From assembly GCF_008831285.2 (NCBI RefSeq), contig NC_045145.1, positions 20,042,040-20,106,039 on the forward strand: a stretch of 64,000 bases of DNA, in the 5' to 3' direction. A program made the position numbers and the translations under genes. Positions 29,965-41,600 of this stretch are shown in pieces (positions within the stretch are counted from its first letter, which is position 1; every line of letters begins with the position of its first letter). Source of the stretch: Nymphaea colorata. Its lineage: Eukaryota; Streptophyta; Magnoliopsida; Nymphaeales; Nymphaeaceae. The notes under the pieces were generated by a model. The model ran no database searches, was not told where the DNA came from, and saw nothing but the letters and a program-made list of their open reading frames with translations.

Positions 29965-32900
29965 ACCACATAATATAATTTGACTTAGACCCAAGAGTAA
30001 GGCAGAGAGGGAAGATTCAGCCACTTCGGATATCTCCCCACATAATATAATTTAAACTTGGAAAGCATTGTTTTGAGGAATGTGATATGATTAAAGGCAA
30101 AGCTAGCCAACAACATGAACCATGATGCTTATCTACTGGGAGATGCTTGGATATAGAACCTGCAGCTTGTGAGCTAGTTCGTTTTAGGACTTGGGGTTTA
30201 AGCAAATTAAAAGTATATCCATGACAATATAAAGCATATTGCAACTTACAACCGTGAACATTACACGGATTTTTGTACACTTTTTACTTTTAGATGTGTT
30301 AATCTCACGATTGTCGAAAAGTAAATGATTCTCAATAATAATATACATACATCAACTGTTATTCAAAATATTATATATTTTTGCAATGTTTCACCCATTC
30401 TTTATTTCTTCAATTGGCAGGAAGAAAGTACGCGGATGTTAGGTAGTGAGCAGTGATGAGGTACACCCCTGGATGGTATACTATCTCCATCAAGATATTT
30501 CCTTTACTAAAAGTTGAAAAATGAAATATTACCTTGCTGTTTGGGAAAAAACTGAAGCCTCTCCTAATAGCCAACTTATGAATATGAACTTTTTTTTCTT
30601 TATTTGGCAGAGAGATGCCTGAATGAGTAGTAGTGATTTCTAGAGCCAGCTGCTAGTTAATAGTTGGTTGGATGTGGATCCTTTATTCATAAATCTGGAA
30701 TATAGATCTACCAGACGAATCCATAACGACGGTATGGAAAAGTAAGTACATAAATACAAGAATTGTTAGGCTTCATGGTCCAAGATTATTATTCAGCGGC
30801 GGAGAGTGATGGCTGTCTGGTGAGATTTGAGATACAGGATCAACGAACACTCAAGCCTGCTTCTATCCATCATGTATTCATTGTGGGTCTCAAGAATTAT
30901 TGGCCATGTCCTACAGTTTCTCCCTCCTAATAAATTAGATTCGAATTCGAACATGCAACATCCGGTACTTACGGTGGATGGAAATGCCTCTGTTTCGCTA
31001 AAAAAAGTTTCATGGAGGAAAAATGTTCAGGGGCCCTCATGTTCCCCCCACACTCACTTTTTAGCTGGTTCAAATTTGTAGCTGGTCATCATGCAACTAT
31101 TCATCACTACTTTGATCTGTTGTAGAATCTAATTGATTCTCCCCATGAAGTTGGAAGTTGAAACAAAGTCAGTCTCTAACTTGGAAGCTTTTTAAAGAGA
31201 CAAATCACAGTATCAGCAAGAGATTTGCTGATAACTGGTGCAGGTCGAAATTTATAAGATTTGTAATGTGAAAAATTTTCAATCTCTACTACGGATTCAT
31301 TAGGATCTTGTTGAAACTTGGAATATCATGCAGCAGGAAATAGAAATGATAGTTTGACGAACTATATTTGATTCTTAGGGATATAAAACAAGAGACAATA
31401 AAAGAAAATCACTACTTTGAGTCTGAAAATAAAAAATAAAACGAATTGGGTGAAAGGAAAAAAAAAAATAACGGTTGAAGCTCATCTGCAAGGAAAATGT
31501 GGCATACACATGATAAGTGCATATAAAGTCTACATTTTTTGGGGAGAAGATAAGTCTTCCTCATTTTCTTCTCGTTTTCATTCAATTGCTTCCATGCTTG
31601 TACACGATAAAGACCTTAATTCTCAGAAGTCTATCTACACTAAGCATGACATATATGAATGCAGATCAACTGATCAAGTCACTTGGTTTTGTTTCATTGG
31701 TTAATTCAACATGCAAACAGGACCACATATTTCCTATCCAGAATATCATTATTAGTGCCTCGATAAGTACATTGACAATACACCACTTCTCCAAATTAAT
31801 TCTACGAAATGATTAGATCATTAATTCATGAAGACTCCAACAAGATTCCTGCCAATATACGAAGCAGCATGACTATCACAATATACTAGTGTAGGAGCTC
31901 TAGTTTAAATCTCGTTTCTTCATTCAATGCCTTGTCCAAGTTAACTTAGTGAATTTGGCTTTGTCATCGCTTCTTCAATCCACCACCTTGGCTTCTTCTC
32001 TTCCACGCCGCCGAATATGCCCCCAAAAAAGTATACTAAATCCCTTTGTACCGTTTCTGTACAAGAAGCTACCTAGTCGGCTTCCATATACCAACGTACA
32101 CCTCTGTGTGCATCTCTTTTCATCCATAAGTCATGGTGTGAGGCCTTTCTTACATAGCGCGCACAGGATTCTTTCTGCTGTTTCTACATAAGTCTTTTGA
32201 GGATCATGTATGTACCTGCTCACTTGGCTGACTGCATAAGCTATATTCAACAGAGCAACTGTCAAGTAGATCAGCTTCCCAACATTTTTTTTATGTTGGC
32301 CAAGTTCTTACACGGGTTTCCAATCCCGTGATTCGCTTTTGTGTGTATCTGTCGTCCTTGCTCCCATTTTATCGACAAGGAAATCTGGTAGCAGTTTCTG
32401 ATCTACGAAGAACTGTGCCTTGACTGTTTGCAGCTTGGATCAAAATTCACACCAGTTCATGCGTCCAGCCTGCTTTTCAATATAGGCTGTCCTGTCTTCT
32501 TCAGAAAGGTGAAAGAAGTAGGCTTTGAATGTACTCCCCCTGAGCGCTACATTGAACTTTTTGGAAATCTGGTTTTTCTTCATCAAATCGCCCGTCATGG
32601 GATGATAAAATATGTGATGTTTCTTCTGCATCAGCAAGGGTTCCGCTTTTGAGAGGGTGGGCACCCAAGAAATTAAATCTGTAATTGGTCGACACTCGCG
32701 CTCTTCTCTCTCAACACAAATTTTCATATCTTTGTCTTCGACTCAGGTGTCTTAGATCCCGTGACTAGTGAAGAAACAAGCTTGATGAATATGAAACCGA
32801 ATTTGGATGCCAGAGCAGTCACGGTTGCTATTGGATCACACGTATGATTGTCCTTTGTGCAATGCATGCTTGGAGTAAAAGCTCCTTGTGTTGAAGTTCT

Positions 32901-33451
32901 CTGAGTACTGGTGTTGGAAGAATCTGTGCTAATATCAGGTTCATTAGTTTTAACATTTTTCACCTTGTGACGTGCTTCTTCTGCCATGAATATAGAGCAG
33001 GCGGCACTCAAAGCAGGAAGATCTGAAGTCACGGCAATCTGGCTTGTCAATTGCTCATACCCATGGCCGAGACCTAAGCAGGACCTCCACGTTCTGTCTA
33101 AACTGTTGTATGGTTATACGATGTATGGAAGAGGATGCGTGATATGTATGATGCTGTGCATATTTTATAAACTGCCTTCTACAGAGGACATGTGCCGTCA
33201 CAGCGATTTACTTTCGCATGCTTTTGCCGTAATCTTTGCCATGGTTAAAACATTTACGTACCATTCTTAAATATGATGAATGAAATAGAAGAGTAACAGG
33301 ATTGACCGTTTGTCTTAAGTTCCTTTTACTGGCTCGGTCGGTAGTGGTGTTTGGTATCGAAGCGGAATTGGGGCCAGTACGGTAATGGATTACAAAGACT
33401 GACTGCAAGGAAGAAATGCATCAGCAACTCACGAACCTAGCCTTGATACCA
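26069..33451. other. Intergenic region, no gene recognised; promoter side of MyoB
   Basis: Open frames are short and show no recognisable protein motif on either strand. A GC-richer patch at about 27000-27400 has repeated GATCC/CGGAT words and may be another decayed repeat. A TA microsatellite lies at 29916-29962. Minus-strand frames at 32440-32727 and 32724-33050 are the longest near the right side, but I recognise neither. They may be internal remnants of the retroelement whose LTR begins at 33452. Confidence 0.45.
29916..29962. repeat. (TA)n microsatellite
   Basis: About 23 perfect TA units lie in intergenic sequence. Confidence 0.95.
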
Positions 33452-33806
33452 TGTTAAACATCTATCCTGCAGACATCAAGAAACCATAACAACGAAAAAT
33501 AAGAGGACATGGGAAAAGCTATGACTGGTTTAATGTGGTTCGGCCATTGGACCTACATCCACTAGGAAAACACCAAGCTAGGTAGTTTTTCATTGATGCT
33601 ACCATTGAACGCAGCCATCAACAATATCCCATGCCCATCATGATCTGCTTGAAGGGAGCTTCAGCTGAGCCGGTCTCAAGGACCATGGTGCACACCACTC
33701 GTCATAAAAATCAAATGTTATTGCCCGATAAACTGGACATATCATTTGGAACGATAAGCTTCTGCCGGAGCAAGCACCAAGTCAAGAAACCACGATTACT
33801 TTAACA
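33440..33806 (-). mobile_element. Copia-type LTR with tRNA-Met primer-binding site
   Basis: Bases 33452-33806 begin TGTTAAAC and end TTTAACA, the short inverted borders of an LTR (355 bp). Immediately outside, on the minus strand, is TGGTATCAAGGC (33440-33451). This is nearly the TGGTATCAGAGC primer-binding site complementary to initiator tRNA-Met that Copia elements use. The LTR is therefore the 5' LTR of a minus-strand element. The internal word GTGGTTCGGCC and the following CCTACATCCAC are also typical of plant Copia LTRs. No gag or pol is recognisable below 33440, so the rest has decayed or been deleted. The LTR edge is about 190 bp past the kinase stop codon. Confidence 0.72.
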
Positions 33807-33997
33807 ATTGAAGTGACCTCGTTAGCAGCACAAAAGGGTGCCGACCCTCCCAGCAAACAATTGACGACTTCTATTTGTTACAAACCTTATTTAATTCGTA
33901 CTCTACAACAAAGACCAACCATTTATCAACAATTGAAACAAAATTTGATCATTAATATACAAATAAAGAATAAGATCTGCACAAAAGCATCTTGAGC

Positions 33998-36900
33998 TCA
34001 AGCTAATCCCGAGGATTCCTGAGACTGGGAAACGGAGCGCGTCCCAGACGTAGAGGGGCCTGCAGAATTAGAACCGGAAACATGGATCATCCTAGATGTG
34101 GAAGGACCCATGGGGTTGCTGGTGCCACTGGCTCCAGCAGTGACATTAGTACTGCTAGCACTAGAGCGTGAGGAGGATCCAGCAGAACGACTCGTGCTGG
34201 AGATACCATATGATGTTGATCCGGGCTTGGAATGTCTCCTGTATCTCTGCCCATGGAAACCGGGCCTAGTTGGCTCTTCTTCAATGTTTCCAGGTTTTTT
34301 GTGAAAGAGGGTCACCACTCGGTTCATTAGTGGCCGCAGTTGTGGGTCAGCTTGCGTGCATAGAAGCCCAATGTGTGTGCACATCTTCACTTGCTCAACT
34401 TCTGCTGATGCAGCCAAGGTTGGATCCATAATCTCCAAGCTTCGGTCTTTCTTAAACAACCTCCAAACCTAAATATAAGAAAAAGGAAAATAAGATATTA
34501 TTATCGCTTTCAATACTTGTGCATATTATCATGTTAACAGAGCACGTGCCAATATTATCTGGAGGACCTAACCAAAGCAATGAATCAATCAAGAATTTAC
34601 AAATGTTCTGCCCCAGCTCATCACTTAAGAGGTTCATTCAAGTTCCATGTGTAACCAATCTCTTTTCAGTAATGATTGAAAACCAGAGCCAAATAAACCA
34701 GTATGATTTAACTTTTGGACTCCAAAACTAACAAGTAAACTGTGTTTCTGATCATGCATTTGACAAAGATCTTAGAGAGAGTCACCAATTTGGGCAGTTC
34801 CCACACACTTACCCATTCTAGCAAGCACTGCGCCTCAGGTAAGGGTTGAAAAGTGGAGTTCTTTTTCCCACTTATTATCTCCAAGACAACAACGCCAAAG
34901 CTAAAAACATCAGCTCGCTCCGACAAATCCCCATGCATTACATACTCTGGTGCCATGTATCCACTGCAATTTGCCACCAGTAAGTAAAACCAGTTAGCAA
35001 CAATTTACAAGCAGTGGTTCTTCTAAAAGAAAGAAACAAGAACTTAAGAGTTCACATCTTTCCCTTCATTTGCAAGATGCAAACCATATAGAATGAAGAA
35101 CATACTTCGTACCCGCCACACGTGTATTGACATGAGTCTTGCCATCTTCAGGAAAGAGTCGAGCCATGCCAAAGTCTGATATCTTCGGTTGCCATCTCTC
35201 ATCAAGAAGGATGTTTCCAGCTTTAATGTCACGATGGATTATACGGCAATGTGCACCTTGGTGGAGGTAAAGCAATCCTCGTGCCACTCCATGAATTATA
35301 TCAAGACGTTTAGGCCAGTCCAGCTTGCTGCGTTTCTGCGGATCTGAAAAAAGAACCACTGTCCATGAGATGTTCTCCTGACTTATTTGAGACAAATGTG
35401 GTTTTTAGAACAAGATAAACGAGGAGGATAGTTCTCCACTCCATCTATAGGAAATTTAGTTAGCAGAATCATCAACCATAACAACAGAACCAACTCAACA
35501 GCATCATTCATCACAGAGAAAAAAGTTACCACATTGTCCATTATTCTATATGAGTCTTGTAGAAAAATAAAAGCTTGGCCATCAAGAAACGGGATAAATG
35601 TACGGAGCACTCCAGTTGTTAAAACAGGGAAAAAACAAGTTTTAACTTCTGAAAAGGAAAAAACTATTGAAATTGATATCAAATTCTCCTAGTTTTCTAA
35701 GAAATTTAGCCATTAAACAACTATATATTGATGCTACATATGAAGCTGGGAGTCATGGCTTGGTCCCTTCCATTTGTCTTGGTCCTGAACTATCGGCTCA
35801 AGAATGATTCAAATCCTACAAGTTGGCCACCTCAACTCTGTCTCCCTTCTTCATCCTTCTTCTGTATATATTGGCAAGGTCAGGGGATAAAACCATGAAA
35901 GCATAATTATGCAAGTACGAGCACATTCTTTTTGGTCCATTGAAAACCTTCCAATGCTTTAGGTCCCATATATTCTCATCATAAAAAAACTAAAATAATC
36001 ATACCAACTAGGAGGTTAGTCCTCCATTCCATCGAGAGGAAACATAGTTAGCAGCATCATCAACCATACAACACAACCAACTGAACAGTGTCATTCATTC
36101 AGGAAGATAAGTTACTGCCAATTATTCAATATGTGTCTCTAGCAAATGAAGGTTTAGCCGTCGGGAAGAGAAATAAGTAAGAGGAGTTCTCCAGTTGCTA
36201 AGACTGGCTAAAAACAAGTGTAACTTAAATTGAAGCACACATTTGGCCTCCATTGATATCAAATTCTACTAATTTTTTAGGAAATTTATCATCAACATTA
36301 AATACTGACACTAAGGATGAAGCCAAAGTCACGGTTTGGTCTCTTTCATTTGTTAGTTCAAGAATGATTCAAATCCTATAAGTAGGGCACCTCATCCCTG
36401 TCTCGCTTGTTCATCCTTCTTCTCTATATATTGGCAAGGTCATGAGGTGAAAGAAAGCATAATTATGCAGGTACCCGCACATTCCTTTTGACCCGTTTAA
36501 AATCTTCCAATGCTTTAGATCCCATTTATTCTTATCATAAAACTGCTAAATAATTAGACCAATTAGGAGGTTAGTCCTAGATTCCATCTACAGGAAATAT
36601 AGTTAGCAGCACCATCAACTGTAAAACACAACCAACTCAACAGCAACATTCAACTGAGGAAGAGAAGTTACTGTCCATTATCCTATATGGTCTATTAGCA
36701 AATAAAAGCTTAGCCATCAAGAAGAGGAATAAATAAGAGTGCTCCAGTTGTTAAGACAGGCAAAAACAAGTGTAAATTAACTCAAAATACTTGTTTAGAC
36801 TTCTGAAAAAGAAAAACCAATTGAAATTGATATCGAATTCTCAATTTCTAGTAAATTTAGCTGTCAAGCACACTATATGTTGATGCTAAGTGTGAAGCTA

Positions 36901-38431
36901 GAACTCATGGCTTGGTCCCTTCCTTCTGTTTCGGCCCTGAACTATTGGCACAAGAATTGTTCAAATTCCTTGGCCATCCCTGTCCCCATTGTTCATCCTT
37001 ATTCAGGATACATCCGCAAGGTCGTGAGGTGAAAGAAAGCATAATTATGCACGTCTCTGCACATCCTTTTGGTTCACTGAAGATTTTCCAATCCTTTACC
37101 ATCCATGCTCATCAAGAAACTGCTAATAATTAGACTAATTTCTGAGAGGCTATTACTTGGTTAAATAAGCTCGACAATGAATGTAAGGGAAAAATAAATA
37201 ATTAGGAATGCGCCTAGTACATTCAGTCAGACTTCTAGTCCAAGTATCTCCAGCACAAAAGAGAACCATCTACTAAGGGGAAATTATGTAGCTAATGTTG
37301 CTGATGGGTCGAGGATTGGAGATGCCTCACTTGAGCCTCCGTTCCTGACTTTAAGCCAGCAGCATGTAAATAACCTTCTGCCGCCTTATCAGATAAAAGG
37401 CTCTCAATCACAACCTAACTGTCCATGTCATGTTCTCAATCCAGTCAGCAACCAATAGGATTTGGTTTCCACCATGAATGGTAGTATAGTTCCAAACCAA
37501 ATAAACTGAAGTTATGTTCATATTCTCAAGTACCACTACAAGCATACAAGTTTACTTCAAATTTAAGGTAGGCAATAAGAAGAAGAGGTTTTCTGTTGTC
37601 CTTTAAAAGGCTAAGTTTTAATAGTAGCATATACGCGTTTTTCTGAGATGATCTTTTGAACCTGCAAGGAGAAGACAACCAAAGTGCAGAAAGAAGAAAA
37701 CCGCAATCCAGTTATCCTTCAGAGACAAAACGTAGAGAGAAAGCGAAGGACCAAAAGGGTTGGACAAGGGAGGGGAACGAGGAGAAAAGGCAAATACCAA
37801 AGAGGTGCTTGTCGAGGCTCTCGTTGTGCACATACTCGTAGACGAGGATCGGCTCGACGCCCTCTGTACAGTAACCCAGCAGGTTGACCACGTTCCTGTG
37901 CTGCACGCGAGAAAGGAGCTCCGCCTCGTTCTTGAACTCCTTCTGCCCCTGCCTCGACGCGTGAGACAGCTTCTTCACCGCGATCTCCCTCCCATCCCTC
38001 AATGTCCCCTGCTTCCATCACACCAATCAAAAAGAATTAAAACCCACAGACGAAGAGGCGACCTCCAAAGGAAGAAAGAAACCAACATGGGGATTACAAG
38101 ACCAGGAGTAAGCACCTTGTAGACGGGTCCGAAACCACCTTCACCGAGCTTGTTCCCCAGATGGAAATTGCGGGTGGCTGCAGACAACACAGTGAGAGAG
38201 AAGACCCTCTGCTCCTGAACTGCTATGGCTTGCAAATCTTCCTCCTCGCGGCCTGCATCTCAATGGGTCAGTACCATGTGTTTTCGTTAGACTGTCTTTG
38301 CAATTGATGTTCAAGGCGAGAAAAAGACAAAGAGGGTCAGGCTATTTCTCTCTTCTTCTGATTCTACCTTCGGAATGGCGAGATTTGAAGGGCTTGGTGA
38401 TGCTGCCGATGAGTTTACTAATTTTTGACAT
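33998..38431 (-). CDS. Receptor-like cytoplasmic kinase, CRK43/At1g70740 type (6 exons, 423 aa)
   Basis: This is a serine/threonine kinase of the RLK/Pelle group, filed with the cysteine-rich receptor-like kinases in Arabidopsis but without their DUF26 ectodomain. It has no signal peptide or membrane segment, so it probably acts in the cytosol or on a membrane face. Exons in gene order are 38368-38431, 38116-38252, 37798-38008, 35106-35343, 34813-34963 and 33998-34468, and all junctions keep the frame. Visible elements are the glycine loop GEGGFGPV (58-65), Lys79 in [13 protein letters not shown] from 174, DFG (194-196) and GYMAPEY from 218. The C-terminus ([16 protein letters not shown], then a Ser/Thr/Gly-rich tail) is characteristic of the At1g70740 group. 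The start was chosen because MSKISKLIG matches the short N-terminus of that group. All catalytic residues are present, so it should be an active kinase; its substrate is unknown. Confidence 0.93.
35421..37140. repeat. Tandem triplication of ~555-590 bp inside kinase intron 3
   Basis: Three diverged copies start at about 35421, 36010 and 36565 and end near 37140. Each runs through GAGGAGG/TTAGTCC, GTTAGCAGCATCATCAAC, TTCAGTTG-like GCTCCAGTTGTTAAGAC, GAAATTGATATCAAATTC, GGCTTGGTCCCTTCC, TATATTGGCAAGGTCA and AAAGCATAATTATGCA. The array fills 70% of the 2454-bp intron between exons 3 and 4. It has no terminal inverted repeats and no coding potential, so it is an array of an intron segment rather than a transposon insertion. 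Confidence 0.9.
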
Positions 38432-38530
38432 GATCAAGCGGAGATGTTCGTACACTGTAAAGGGGCAAACGAGAGGGCGAGCTCGCTTCCGTGACCAGCA
38501 GGCAAGATGTAAAGGAGAAGGCGGCCACCC

Positions 38531-38614
38531 TCCCTCTCTCTCTCTCTCAACGACGAAAACACATGGTTTGACGCTCGTTTGTTTGGTACTTTTCTCTGGA
38601 AAGTATCTTATAAG
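38531..38614 (-). promoter_or_regulatory. Kinase promoter: TATA box and GA-repeat leader
   Basis: In the sense of the kinase gene, CCTTATAAGATA lies at 38604-38615, about 180 bp upstream of the start codon. A GAGAGAGAG tract (38531-38549) lies about 100 bp upstream of the start codon, probably inside the 5' leader. The call is based on motif and spacing only. Confidence 0.45.
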
Positions 38615-38615
38615 G

Positions 38616-41600
38616 AGGCGCGTGAACAGGGGCAGACTGAGGTTGCAGCGATGCTTCCCGAAGTTGACACCCATCCGCGGCAACTACAACCACCGTGAGA
38701 CAAACACGCGCCCTTATGGATTTTGACCCTTTTGTAATCTAAACTTCGTGAATCTTTTCATGCGTTCGGGAGAGCCCTGTTTACCTTCTCCGGACTCTCA
38801 ACCTCCTCCAATGTATCTGTCTTCTATCCTCAAAATCAGGCCTCCTAGAAGCAAGTGGGAATGGTACGAAAATTTTACAGTGTTTCTTCTTGTATTTATG
38901 AATGCATGCATTTATATACTTAATTTATTTCTTCATTATATCAATAGTTTCTCTGATTATCTTATTTAACGTATTTGACTTAGCTGATTAGTTTCTTTTT
39001 TGTCGACAGTGATCTTCGACTCTGTCTGCAGGGCAATCTCAGGCTGCCTATGTGAAAGATAATATTCCCCAAATAGCGTAAGTTGGGGTAATACGGAGCA
39101 GATGTTGGCTGAATACTGTTGGAGGAGGAGTTCTTCAACTGGCTTGACATGTTTGAGATACGAACAGGAAGGAGTCAACAGGCTACCGATGAGTCGACTA
39201 AGTAGATTAGTTTGGCGGCTGCCGCCAGCTCTATTTGGTTGCTTAGATTGGGAGTTGCCTCTCTCAATCGGTGGCGGAAATAGGATTTCACTTTGGACGA
39301 GCGAAGGACCAACGATCCACTGAATAAAATTTCTGAAACTCTTTCATATGAGTCAACTATACTTTTTATAAGTTCTATTGGGACAACTAAGGTTATCGAA
39401 AATTTTAATAAGCAAAATTTTATTTTTCAAAACCTCAAGAAGCTGCGAGGGCTATGGCCCCTGCTCTAGAAGAATTACAGTTACAGCGTGGATCATGTTA
39501 CATCTGAATTTGAAACAAGAAGCCTAAAATAAGATCCATCGGGAATAAATTCCATACGAAAAAAAAAATGACATGCATTAGAACAAAATTTTCTGCAACC
39601 TTACCAAGTTCCAAACAACCCTTGAGGTCGTAATCGGGATTCCCTTGAGAAAAAGGTTTGTATGCAAGAAGACGAGATAAATCTCTCCTTGGCAATATGA
39701 GGAACCAATTCTAAGACTACGTTTAAAAAAAGCATGCTTTAATTTAGGGAGGAGGTCTCGGGTAATGTCATCCAAGGTTATCCAGAAAGAAAGAAAAAAA
39801 AAAAAAAGAGAAAGAAAAATGTCTTAGACAAATTCATCAAGGTAATGAAACTGTTGGGAAAAAGGTTTAGACCTACCATAGGCTTACTGGCTTGGGCATT
39901 TGTCAATAAAGTGTTCTTAGACTCTTTCACACAAGGGTTTTTTTCAGGCTTGCTTATATATATAGACCAACGAATCTAAAGTCGAACCTGAAATGTATGA
40001 CATCATATCAGGTTGCTTATATTGGGAGCTGCCACTGGTTAGTTTTACGTGGGCAAAGGAACATACCATCTAAGCACCAACGCCACTCAAACAAGAGCTG
40101 AGCTGCCTACTGGTTACTGACCCAAGTCAGCCTCACTATATTCTTTAGGATTTGCGTTATATTCCTCGAGGCTGTTTGACAACATGAATAATAACACAGT
40201 GTTACGTGAATTTGCTTTGATCTTTGAAACAGATTCATAATTCTTGTTAGCAAACACTCTCTCAAAACATTATGTCATTTTCCATTTCTGCATTTTAAGC
40301 ACTACCAAACCAAGTGACCACCACCACTCGAAGCCTCAAATCTACCAGTCTTGTTCATATTCGCCCGTGTTGCACGTATCTTAGAAGCCCTTTGGCGATA
40401 AAGGTTTAACTCTTATAAATTTAAAATATTTCAAATGATTTTTTTTTTAATTCAAAAACGAAAAACATGGTGATACAAGTGGATACGAAATAATAACATT
40501 GAAATCTACCACATGTTGAATGTGTGCACCATATTAATTTGCAGGGACCATGAATTTAGGATTATAGACTATGTCAACCTCCAAATAAAATTTCTCCATC
40601 GGACACAGGGTAATGGGAGATTAGTTTCAAATGTCATCAACAGGAAATCAACATCATGTGAGGTAAAGGTATGGAGTATGTGATTAGAGCCAAAGAGTTT
40701 GAATGTCTGGATATTAATATTATGTGACAAGAAATCAACATCAAAATCCATAATCCGTTGAATTAATGAGGCCTAGCTCCAGTTTGATTGAAGATTAGGT
40801 GAGGGAAGGCTTGGTCTTAAGTTCGTAGATTAGAAAAATACCAAGATCATGACAAAGAGACTCTTGGAAAAAAAAAAGCAAAAAGACAACCAGTTTCTTG
40901 CTATGCAAGATATCTGAACTTAGATGTCACTACCACGAACGACTTCACCGGATAAAAACTCAGGTCAAATTTTCTGGCATCGGCGCTGCCCAACTCATTT
41001 GCTCAAATTTGCATATAAAATACATATATAAATTTATGCATGAGTGTCGTCCGGTTGACTTTAGCATATGCTTGCTGTCAAGAGTTGGCAGCATGCTGAC
41101 GGTGACCAAACGCGAGGTCAGCTGCTGAAAGGCCAGAGAAAAAACATAAATAGATGCGGAAGTTAAACGGGAATTCACTGCTCACTACCTTCAAGTTCTA
41201 CACAGCTTGCTTCATGTGACAGCGACCATGTCAGAATTTAAACCCAGGTCCTTCTGTCCAGTATGCTACAATCTCTTGGAATTCTCTTGGGACAACCTCA
41301 GTAAGCCTTTGAACATGTCAAAAGTGAAGTTTTTCTCCACAGCCACGTTGGTGATAATCTTGTCTAGAACAAGAAACAAGGACGTCCATAGCATCTTTGC
41401 TAAGTAGTAAAATTTACATCTTCAAGGGCAGACTGCCTATATAAAATTTTAAAAAGGCACATGTTAAAATTTTAAGACTATAGTTCGGTTTTCATGACGG
41501 AAAAATTCTTACCTCCTCCCTTAGTTTTAAGGGATAAAATAATGTGGCAGTGACGAGCCTGAGTGGTTGACTGGAGGCACAATTTTTTCTCATCAATAAT

